The position numbers and the translations under genes are program-made. DNA of 5,246 bases, from NCBI GenBank assembly GCA_021796905.1, contig JAKABK010000176.1, positions 1-5,246 on the forward strand, given 5' to 3'. Positions 1-4,890 of this stretch are shown one piece after another (the first letter of the stretch is position 1; the number at the start of each line of letters is the position of its first letter). This DNA is from Actinomycetes bacterium. GTDB taxonomy: Bacteria; Actinomycetota; Acidimicrobiia; Acidimicrobiales; Palsa-688. The notes beneath the pieces are model-generated. The model saw only the letters and a list, made by a program, of their open reading frames with translations. It did no database searches and was not told the DNA's origin.

Positions 1-1125
1 CTCGGGCGGCTGGTAGCGGTAGGCATGGCGGCGCCGCAGCCGTCCGAGCGCCACAGCGGAGAGAACCCCGGTAGCGAACGAGCCGGCGACCACCGAACCC
101 GACGGCAGCCGGACCGGCTCGCTTCCGTGGCTGGCCCGGAACGGGTCGGTGCCGGTCGCCGGGGTCGGCGTCGTCGGGATTGTGCGGTTGGCCGGACCGG
201 GTGTCGTGGCCCGAGGGAGCGTGGCCCGAGGGAGCGTGGTCGCAGGCGGCTCGTTGGTGGGACTCGTCGGTGTGGTGAGCGGCGGGGGTGACACTGGCGC
301 GGCTGGCGACGGCGAGGATGTGGCTGGCAGGAGGAGGGTCCAGCCGGGGTCGATCCAGTGGGGGTCGGTGAGGGTGGTCCCGTCAGGCTGGGGTCGGCCC
401 TCGTTGAGGTGGTAGATCGCTTGCCATTCCAGCGGGTCGCCGAGCTGACGCTCGGCGATGCCCCAGAGGGTGTCGCCGCGTTGGACGACGTAGGTGCTCG
501 GCGAGCCGGTTGGCTGGGTCGCCACCGGGGCGCCCGATGGAGTCGCACCCGACGGAGTGGCGATTGCTTCGGGCGATGACGGCCGGGTCGAGAGGGTGTG
601 GGTGGCCCCGGTGAGCACTGCGTCGATGGGCACTGGGTCATCGAGTGCCGCGTCTTTGAGGACCAAAGCGGCAACCGGCCGGCGCACGGTGGCGGACGAC
701 GGGTTGCCGCTGAGTGATCCCGATGGGTTTCCGTGGCTCGGTCGGGGGGCAAGGGTGAGGGCTGCGACGAATACGGCGGCGACGAGGCGGCCGGTGACGG
801 GCTGGAACATGCCGGCGAGCGGGAGCCGGGGTGCGTGGCGTCCGGATAGGGCGGCGGGGATCTCGACTGCGATGGAAGCGACGAGCACCGCCCAGGTGAT
901 CCATACCACCACGGCCAGGGCGTCGATGAGGGCCTGGTTGGGGATGCCCTGTCGGTTGAGGGCGCGACCGACCTGGCTGGCGGAGGGAACGTGGTGTGGG
1001 AGGGGCCAGCCGATGAAGTGCCACAGCGCCCAAGGGATACCGGCAACCAGGGCGGCCAGGAGCACGAGCGCGGCGAAACCTCTCGCGACGCGTCCGACAC
1101 GAGCCATCACGAATCCCGAGCTCAT
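1..1125 (-). CDS. LysM-domain multi-pass membrane protein of the tad locus (N-terminal 375 residues; runs off the left edge)
   Basis: The reading frame is open from the start codon to the window edge, so the C-terminal part is missing. Numbering uses ATG at 1125, seven nt after the preceding stop. A GTG at 1110 or ATG at 1107 (GGGA six nt upstream) is an in-frame alternative. Seen: hydrophobic segments near 17-35, 66-91, 109-127 and 341-361. A LysM-type domain lies at about 211-267, beginning TYVVQRGDTLWGIAERQLGD and ending near the WIDPGWTLLLP motif. It is followed by a Pro/Thr/Ser-rich linker (about 268-330). Arg-rich RLRRRHAYRY follows the last membrane segment. The charge pattern fits a cytoplasmic N-terminus, an extracellular LysM and linker, and a cytoplasmic C-terminus. 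Known: actinobacterial tad loci often carry large LysM membrane proteins, some with a BTAD/SARP-like cytoplasmic domain. That such a domain lies beyond the edge is inference. The likely role is cell-wall binding, possibly signalling. It is last in the visible operon. Confidence 0.85.
   Translation of the reverse strand, partial: MSSGFVMARVGRVARGFAALVLLAALVAGIPWALWHFIGWPLPHHVPSASQVGRALNRQGIPNQALIDALAVVVWITWAVLVASIAVEIPAALSGRHAPRLPLAGMFQPVTGRLVAAVFVAALTLAPRPSHGNPSGSLSGNPSSATVRRPVAALVLKDAALDDPVPIDAVLTGATHTLSTRPSSPEAIATPSGATPSGAPVATQPTGSPSTYVVQRGDTLWGIAERQLGDPLEWQAIYHLNEGRPQPDGTTLTDPHWIDPGWTLLLPATSSPSPAAPVSPPPLTTPTSPTNEPPATTLPRATLPRATTPGPANRTIPTTPTPATGTDPFRASHGSEPVRLPSGSVVAGSFATGVLSAVALGRLRRRHAYRYQPPE
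205..239. repeat. 15-bp tandem repeat in the Pro/Thr linker, 2.3 copies
   Basis: The unit cgtggcccgagggag occurs at 205-219 and again, identical, at 220-234, followed by five more bases of the unit. On the coding (minus) strand it encodes TLPRA-TLPRA in the low-complexity linker after the LysM domain. The perfect nucleotide identity suggests a recent slippage duplication. The length is a multiple of three, so the frame is kept. Confidence 0.85.
532..561. repeat. Imperfect 15-bp tandem repeat before the LysM domain
   Basis: Two adjacent 15-bp units (532-546 and 547-561) differ at a few positions and encode ATPSG-ATPSG on the minus strand. They sit in the Ser/Thr/Pro-rich spacer between the third membrane segment and the LysM domain. 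The small differences suggest an older duplication than the one at 205-239. Confidence 0.7.
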
Positions 1126-1132
1126 GGCTTTT

Positions 1133-1567
1133 CTAGCCGTTTCCTTGTTCGGCGGTGGCGGTCCCGGTGCCGGTCTCGGTGAGGTGGCCGATGCCGGCCA
1201 GCGAGAGGATCTGGGTGGCCTGGGTGATGGTGACGGTCACCGTCACCTGCTCGCCGTTCACCGAGACGGTGCCGGTGTGCCCGGCGGCGGCGAGGTAGTG
1301 CTGGGCATCCGCGGTGGCCTGGGCGGGGTCGAGGGTGATCTGGCCGCTGGCCCGGTAGGTGGGGATGTCGATGGCCGGGGCGCCGGCCCGGGCGGCGGCT
1401 TGGGCGTCGTCGATGGCTTGGACCTTGGCGGCGAGGGCGAGCCCGCCGTCGAGGACGAGCCCGGCCATGAGCAGGAGAGCCAGGGTGAAGATGACCACGA
1501 ACGCGGTGACCATCCCCGACTCAGGGTCGCCGAGCCTGGCGCGCAGCCGTCCGAGGGTGGCGGTCAT
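1133..1567 (-). CDS. TadG/Rv3655c-type pseudopilin, 144 residues
   Basis: Starts at ATG 1567, whose ATGA overlaps the TGA of the upstream tadE-like gene (1564-1567), and ends at TAG 1133-1135. Seen: a basic N-terminus (RLRARLGDPESG), then MVTAFVVIFTLALLLMAGLV as a single membrane segment (about 19-38). This is followed by the LDGG-ALAAKVQAIDDAQAAARAG stretch typical of short actinobacterial TadG or TadE-like proteins encoded beside tad genes. The rest is Thr/Val-rich and probably extracytoplasmic beta structure. A prepilin-peptidase-like Gly is at residue 18, but position +5 of the putative mature protein is Phe rather than the usual Glu. The likely role is a minor pilin or pseudopilin at the membrane. 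The family assignment rests on pattern and context. Confidence 0.85.
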   Translation of the reverse strand: MTATLGRLRARLGDPESGMVTAFVVIFTLALLLMAGLVLDGGLALAAKVQAIDDAQAAARAGAPAIDIPTYRASGQITLDPAQATADAQHYLAAAGHTGTVSVNGEQVTVTVTITQATQILSLAGIGHLTETGTGTATAEQGNG

Positions 1568-2010
1568 TGGGAGACGCTCCGAAACGTGTCGATGACCGCG
1601 GTGGCCCGCGACGTGACCGACTCGGACGCGGGGAGTCGCAGCCCGGTGAGGTCGGAGAGGGCGACGTGGCAGGTGACGGTGACCGCTACCGAGCCGCCGG
1701 GGGCGAACTGGGCGGTGTCGGTGCTGACGGTGAGCTGACCGCAGGTGACGTGATCCGAGCCGAGCGCGGCCGTGGCGGTCTGGGTGGCCATGGCCACAGC
1801 GGTGGCGGGGTCGCGGGCGATCGACGCGGCCCGGGCGGCTTGGGCGGCCGCCCCGTCGACTTCGAGACGGGCGCCGGAGAGGCGGCCGAGGGCGACCACG
1901 AAGAGCAGGAGCAGGATCAGCAGCGGGGTGAGCAGGACCAGCTCGGCGGTGACGCTGCCGGACTCGTCGCGGCCCAACCCTCCACGCCATCGGCAGCGGA
2001 CGGCGGTCAT
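1564..2010 (-). CDS. TadE-like pseudopilin 2, 148 residues
   Basis: Starts at ATG 2010 within an ATGA overlap with the previous tadE-like stop (2007-2010). It ends in a second ATGA overlap with the next gene, so initiation is probably coupled on both sides. Seen: a short basic leader ending GRDESG, a putative cleavage after Gly18, mature start SVTAE with Glu at +5, and one long membrane helix (about 23-43, LVLLTPLLILLLLFVVALG). The downstream domain contains VDGAAAQAARAASIARD, a common TadE-family feature. Two cysteines in the extracytoplasmic part (Cys90 and Cys114) could form a disulfide, which is inference. Known: TadE and TadF pseudopilins are processed by TadV and are needed for Flp pilus assembly. 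The length is normal for the family. Confidence 0.9.
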   Translation of the reverse strand: MTAVRCRWRGGLGRDESGSVTAELVLLTPLLILLLLFVVALGRLSGARLEVDGAAAQAARAASIARDPATAVAMATQTATAALGSDHVTCGQLTVSTDTAQFAPGGSVAVTVTCHVALSDLTGLRLPASESVTSRATAVIDTFRSVSQ

Positions 2011-2450
2011 GGGATGGCGACCGCGGCCGGCTCAGTCGGCCCGGTGGCGACCGCCTTGACCGGCAAGGAGAACAGCCCGACGATGCTCTCGGCGTGGCCG
2101 GTCACCGTGACGGTGGTCGTGACGTTGGTGCGCGTCGCGGTGATGTTCGAGCCGACCAGCACGGTCGAACCCAGCTCGTCGAGCACACTTTGCGCTTCGC
2201 TCTGCCCAGCCGTGGCGGTCTCGCCTTGGAGGCGGCCGACGGCGACCCCTTGTTGGGCGACAGCGGAGGCGATGTGCTCGGCGTGCTGCCACAGGGCGAA
2301 CTGGATCACCCCCATGATCAACAACAGCAACAACGGGGTCGCGATGACCAGTTCGGCCGCCACCGCGCCGCGCTCGTCCCGTCGCAGGGCACCGAGCCGG
2401 CGACGCCGCACCGCCGACGGTGCGATCTCCGGGGACCGGCAGCTGGTCAT
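2007..2450 (-). CDS. TadE-like pseudopilin 1, 147 residues (start region interrupted by an inserted element)
   Basis: Core start is ATG 2450, directly beside the inserted element. Seen: Arg-rich leader ending LRRDERG, putative cleavage after Gly28, mature start AVAAE with Glu at +5, a membrane helix at about 34-54, then HAEHIASAVAQQGVAVGRL, typical of TadE proteins, and a Thr/Val-rich extracytoplasmic domain. No Shine-Dalgarno lies just upstream of ATG 2450, because those bases are now the element end. The frame is open upstream to ATG 2579, preceded by GCAGG eight nt away. A 190-residue product with 43 extra N-terminal residues (MIEETAKLLAAAPLFEP...) is therefore possible. Before insertion the gene probably began at 2836-2827 (four ATG codons). 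The function is a minor pilin or pseudopilin. Whether it is still expressed, and from which start, is open. Confidence 0.88.
   Translation of the reverse strand: MTSCRSPEIAPSAVRRRRLGALRRDERGAVAAELVIATPLLLLLIMGVIQFALWQHAEHIASAVAQQGVAVGRLQGETATAGQSEAQSVLDELGSTVLVGSNITATRTNVTTTVTVTGHAESIVGLFSLPVKAVATGPTEPAAVAIP
2446..2450. repeat. Target-site duplication copy (GTCAT), left of element
   Basis: GTCAT abuts the TGTAGGGA end of the element. The same five bases abut the opposite end at 2823-2827. On the minus strand this copy reads ATGAC and supplies the start codon of tadE-like gene 1. Confidence 0.85.
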
Positions 2451-2496
2451 TGTAGGGATTCGGGGATCGTGTCGGTTTCGACAGGCTTCCTGTCGG
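2451..2496 (+). repeat. Terminal inverted repeat, left end
   Basis: Read on the plus strand: TGTAGGGA, 11 variable bases, TGTCGGTT (2470-2477), 7 bases, then GCTTCCTGTCGG (2485-2496). It pairs with 2778-2822 on the opposite strand. The TGTCGG boxes start 21 nt apart. A further TGTCGG box lies at 2526-2531. Confidence 0.85.
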
Positions 2497-2725
2497 GCCC
2501 GACCTCGGCGAACGTCGACCGGTTCTGTCGGTTCGAAGAGCGGAGCGGCGGCAAGCAACTTGGCGGTTTCTTCGATCATGGTCGGAACCTGCTCTGCGGC
2601 TGACGTTGAGGCCGAGGCCGCTCGCTGTCATCGACGTCACCTCTCGGCGAGCGGCACACGTCGCGAAGTGGCTGCTCCATGCCGTGGTGAGCAGTCGGCG
2701 GTGGCGTGCGTAGAGCTGGCAGCGG

Positions 2726-2803
2726 CCGACAAGTAGCGGGTCCCAGCCGACAAGAAACCTGCCCAACCGACACGTGACCGACAGGAAGCTCGCCCAACCG
2801 ACA
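2726..2803 (-). repeat. Cluster of five TGTCGG boxes spaced by about one or two helical turns
   Basis: On the minus strand TGTCGG occurs at 2798-2803, 2778-2783, 2767-2772, 2747-2752 and 2726-2731, with start-to-start distances of 20, 11, 20 and 21 nt. Several boxes extend to TGTCGG(T/C)TGGG. The spacing places the boxes on one face of the helix, as expected for multiple transposase-binding sites or another DNA-binding protein. Confidence 0.75.
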
Positions 2804-2822
2804 TGAAATCTGACTCCCTACA
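2778..2822 (-). repeat. Terminal inverted repeat, right end
   Basis: Read on the minus strand from 2822: TGTAGGGA, 11 variable bases, TGTCGGTT, 6 bases, then GCTTCCTGTCGG ending at 2778. It matches the left end with one length difference in the variable inner spacer. This end carries the longer array of TGTCGG boxes. Confidence 0.85.
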
Positions 2823-2827
2823 GTCAT
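2823..2827. repeat. Target-site duplication copy (GTCAT), right of element
   Basis: GTCAT directly follows the ...CCCTACA end of the element and matches 2446-2450. On the minus strand it is the last of the four ATG codons plus AC, which is the ancestral start region of tadE-like gene 1. Confidence 0.85.
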
Positions 2828-2849
2828 CATCATCATGGAGAGCTGCTCG

Positions 2850-3053
2850 TCAGGGTCCAGTCGAAATGTTGCCCGCGGCGGAGACCACCTTGGCCACGAT
2901 GATCCCCACTGCGGTGAGCGCCAGCGCGGCGAGGAGGGCGGTGACGATGACGGCTTCGGTGGAGTAGCCGGCCTCGGGGTCGGCCCGCAGGGATTGCCAC
3001 CGGTCATGGAGCAGGGTGAGGAGGTGGCGCAGGATGGTCAGTTCGGGGAGCAC
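2850..3053 (-). CDS. Flp-like small pilin or pseudopilin, 67 residues
   Basis: Start chosen at GTG 3053 because AAAGGA stands five nt upstream. The frame extends further upstream but overlaps tadC there. Seen: a hydrophilic leader (about 1-29, ending RADPEAG), a putative prepilin-peptidase cleavage after Gly29, and a mature part YSTEAVIVTALLAALALTAV of only 38 residues. It is dominated by one membrane helix (about 35-54) and ends VVSAAGNISTGP. This size and layout fit Flp-type pilins, and the position right after tadC agrees. Glu is at +4 rather than the usual +5 and no Glu-Tyr pair is present, so it is not a textbook Flp. It may be the pilus subunit of this locus or an accessory membrane peptide. 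It ends 13 nt before the ancestral tadE start. Confidence 0.82.
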   Translation of the reverse strand: MLPELTILRHLLTLLHDRWQSLRADPEAGYSTEAVIVTALLAALALTAVGIIVAKVVSAAGNISTGP

Positions 3054-3112
3054 GGCGGTCCTTTCATTTCGCTGGTCTTCCTTTCTGTTGCTGTTGGCGG
3101 GAACCCACGGCC
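3054..3112 (-). other. 59-nt spacer between tadC and the pilin gene
   Basis: This is the only sizeable gap in the operon apart from the inserted element. It holds the pilin ribosome-binding site. A GAAAGGAAG purine stretch lies further upstream. I see no hairpin plus T-run and no convincing -35/-10 pair. A separate pilin promoter cannot be shown or excluded. Confidence 0.5.
3059..3064 (-). promoter_or_regulatory. Ribosome-binding site of the Flp-like pilin
   Basis: AAAGGA on the minus strand, five nt before GTG 3053. It is the strongest Shine-Dalgarno in the window and decides the start. It suggests independent, efficient initiation for the pilin, in contrast to the overlapping junctions of its neighbours. 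Confidence 0.7.
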
Positions 3113-4021
3113 TTATCCAAGACCGGTGAGGACTTTCTCGACGGCCGGGTACCCCAAGAAAAGGAGGAACCCGGCGAAGAGCAGGACCACGGGCAGGCTC
3201 ATGCGTTCGGTGGCGGCCTGGTCGGCGGTCTCGGCCTCGGCCAGCTCGTGGGTGCGCAAGGACGCCGCCTTGGCCGCCAGGCTGGCTCGGACCTTCGCCC
3301 CTTCGGTGCCGGCCAGGGCGACAGAGGCGGCCAGCTCGGACAGCTCGCCCACGCCGAGCTCTTGGCCCAGTCTCCCGAGCGCGGCCCAGGGGGTCTGGCG
3401 GGCGAGGCGGGCCTGGTCGAGCGCCCGGCGCAGGTAGGCGAACGCCCAGCCCGCCCCGACGCTCGCCGCGTCGGAGAGGGCCGTCTCCACCCCGCCGCCG
3501 CCCGCCAGGGCGACCACCACCAGGTCCAAGAAGCTGGACAGTGCGTGGCGGAAGTCCCGGCGGCGCCGACCGGCGTCGGCGTGGATGCCGAGATCGGGCA
3601 GCACGAACCCGGCCACCGCGAAGATCAGCGACGCCCACAGCGGCACCACGAGTGGGAGGTGGGCACCGCCCAAGAGGAGCAGTGCGGCGACGGCGGGGGC
3701 GAAGAGCAGGCCGACGAGAGCCAAGGTGACCTTCTCGGCCAGGTGGCGCTCGGGGCTGCGGCCGAGCACCGCGAGGTCACGGCGCACGGTGGCCGGGATG
3801 AGCCAGCCGGCCCCGGAACGGGAAAGGGCACGGGCGGCGGGGCGGCCCAGCCGGGCGGCGTACCCGGCGTCTGCCTCGGGGTTGAGAACAGGGGTGGGGT
3901 CGGGCAGGCGGCGGAGCTGGGCGAGGGCGTGGGCGAGGGAGGGCCGCGGCGGGTAGAGGCCCCGGGCGACGAGGAACAGGCCGCCGCCGACCCCGGCGCC
4001 GCAGACAAGGGCGAGGATCAC
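3113..4021 (-). CDS. tadC: TadC-like type II/IV secretion platform protein, 302 residues
   Basis: Starts at GTG 4021 in a GTGA overlap with the tadB stop (4018-4021) and ends at TAA 3113-3115. Seen: hydrophobic segments at about 2-20, 97-117, 122-145 and 275-293. A cytoplasmic T2SSF-type helical domain (about 150-265) contains RRRRDFRHALSSFLDLVVVA, GGGVETALSDAA and LGVGELSELAASV. The protein ends with the FLLFLGYPAVEKVL segment typical of actinobacterial TadC. Known: TadB and TadC form the inner-membrane platform that passes TadA motion to pilin subunits. Length and topology are normal and the gene looks intact. Assignment as TadC rather than TadB rests on position and on the C-terminal motif. 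Confidence 0.93.
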   Translation of the reverse strand: MILALVCGAGVGGGLFLVARGLYPPRPSLAHALAQLRRLPDPTPVLNPEADAGYAARLGRPAARALSRSGAGWLIPATVRRDLAVLGRSPERHLAEKVTLALVGLLFAPAVAALLLLGGAHLPLVVPLWASLIFAVAGFVLPDLGIHADAGRRRRDFRHALSSFLDLVVVALAGGGGVETALSDAASVGAGWAFAYLRRALDQARLARQTPWAALGRLGQELGVGELSELAASVALAGTEGAKVRASLAAKAASLRTHELAEAETADQAATERMSLPVVLLFAGFLLFLGYPAVEKVLTGLG

Positions 4022-4890
4022 GTCGGGATCTCCGAGGTTCGCTCGGCAATCGCGAACTGGGACCTTGCTTCAGTCAAGAACCGCTCGGTGACAGACGGCC
4101 GGGTCATCTTGGCGAGCCACAGGAACGACACGGTGAACACCGCGCCGACGAGCAGGAGCACGAGCTGGCCGACGGCGGTGTCGTAGGGGGCGAGGTAGCC
4201 GCGGTTGAGCACGGCCAGGCCGAGGACGAGACCGCCGGTGGTACCGACGATGACCTTGACCGAGGTGCGGGTGCGGGCCCGGCCGGCCTCGACCCGCAGG
4301 CGCATGGTGGCCTGGTCCCGGGCGGCCTGGGCGAGCGAGCCGAGCAGCTCCCCGAGGCGTTGTGCCTGGTGCTCGGCAGCCAGGATCAGCGCGGCGACGA
4401 CCAGGTCGCAGGTCGGGTCGGCCACCTCGTCGGCAAAAGCCCGCAGCGACGGGGCGAGCCGTTCGCCTTCCATGCGGAGCGCCAGGGCGGCGACCTCGGC
4501 CCGGATGGGCAGCGGGGCGACCGAGGCGGTGGCGACGATGGCCTGCTCCAGGCCGGCCGCGCCGGCCATGGTGTCGCGCAGCATCTCCGCCCAGCCGGCT
4601 ATCGCCTCGATCCGGCCCACCGCCGCCTGCGCGCCCCTGGTGCCGCCGAGCAGTCCCGGGGCGCCCCAGCCGGCCAGGGCGGCCAACAGGGCGCCGACAG
4701 GCCAACCGGTGGCCGCGCCGACCACCACGGCGGCACCGGCGGCCAGGCCGATCCGCAGGTTGGCCCGCTCGAGCTTCGGGCGGGCCGACGTCCGGGTGGG
4801 GCGGGCCAGGTCGATCCCGCGCAGACCCGCCCAGATGACGACCAGGCCGAGGCCGACCCCGGCCCCGCAGAGGGTGGCGAGGGCGGTCAC
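4018..4890 (-). CDS. tadB: TadB-like type II/IV secretion platform protein, about 290 residues
   Basis: GTG 4890 gives a GTGA overlap with the tadA stop, matching the other junctions. GTG 4902, four codons upstream, is the longer alternative (294 residues). Seen, in the longer numbering: an N-terminal membrane segment (about 5-27), a hydrophobic pair at 51-85, and a cytoplasmic T2SSF-type domain (about 98-210) with IAGWAEMLRDTMAGAAGLEQAI, ADPTCDLVVAALILAAEHQA and RLGELLGSLAQAARDQATM. Two further membrane segments lie at about 212-232 and 244-266. It has the usual size and organisation of actinobacterial TadB and should pair with TadC as the membrane platform driven by TadA. No defect is visible. 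Confidence 0.93.
   Translation of the reverse strand: MTALATLCGAGVGLGLVVIWAGLRGIDLARPTRTSARPKLERANLRIGLAAGAAVVVGAATGWPVGALLAALAGWGAPGLLGGTRGAQAAVGRIEAIAGWAEMLRDTMAGAAGLEQAIVATASVAPLPIRAEVAALALRMEGERLAPSLRAFADEVADPTCDLVVAALILAAEHQAQRLGELLGSLAQAARDQATMRLRVEAGRARTRTSVKVIVGTTGGLVLGLAVLNRGYLAPYDTAVGQLVLLLVGAVFTVSFLWLAKMTRPSVTERFLTEARSQFAIAERTSEIPT

Larger units (their letters stand above)
2451..2822. mobile_element. 372-bp MITE-like or relic insertion element with terminal inverted repeats and 5-bp duplication
   Basis: Both ends begin TGTAGGGA read inward. Each is followed 11 nt later by TGTCGGTT and then by GCTTCCTGTCGG, giving imperfect inverted repeats of about 45 nt (2451-2496 and 2778-2822). 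The flanks are a perfect GTCAT duplication. Joining the flanks restores a continuous tadE 5' end (ATGATGATGATGACCAGC), as expected for a simple insertion. No transposase-sized ORF fits inside, so mobility would need a transposase in trans, or this is an internally deleted relic. TG...CA ends, several internal repeats near each end and a 5-bp duplication resemble the IS21 family. That affiliation is inference from end structure only. Confidence 0.85.
2576..2836 (-). other. Chimeric ORF from the ancestral tadE start into the element, 86 codons
   Basis: The original tadE start (four consecutive ATG codons at 2836-2825) now reads into the element: MMMMTVGSQISCRLGEL and onward. It stops at TGA 2576-2578. 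The stop overlaps, as ATGA, the ATG at 2579 that opens the frame fused to tadE-like gene 1. The peptide is basic and low in complexity and shows no recognised domain, so a functional protein is unlikely. Translation through it could still couple ribosomes to the downstream start. Confidence 0.3.

Noticed and set aside
494..1738. Long plus-strand open frame (414 codons)
   Set aside because: It lies antisense to the LysM and pseudopilin genes, which have clear family motifs and coupled junctions. The composition (Gly, Arg, Asp-rich) is typical of antisense frames in high-GC DNA.
1567..2736. Long plus-strand open frame (389 codons)
   Set aside because: It is antisense to both tadE-like genes and crosses the inserted element. 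No recognisable domain is present and the low-complexity Gly/Arg content marks a shadow frame.
2032..2766. Minus-strand frame of 244 codons spanning the element and tadE-like gene 1
   Set aside because: It overlaps tadE-like gene 1 in another frame. Inside the gene it is Arg/His-rich nonsense and shows no transposase motif in the element part.
2771..2776. CACGTG palindrome in the element
   Set aside because: A single six-base palindrome between two TGTCGG boxes is expected by chance. Nothing ties it to a regulator.
3054..3112. Possible terminator after tadC
   Set aside because: Only a weak GC-rich pairing is possible and there is no T-run, so a terminator cannot be supported.
2850..3638. 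Long upstream extension of the Flp-like pilin frame
   Set aside because: The extension runs antiparallel in meaning to tadC on the same strand and is Arg/Pro-rich. The GTG at 3053 with AAAGGA five nt upstream is a far better start.
3248..4186. Plus-strand open frame of 312 codons opposite tadC and tadB
   Set aside because: Gln/Gly/Glu-rich antisense translation without motifs. The minus-strand genes fully explain the region.
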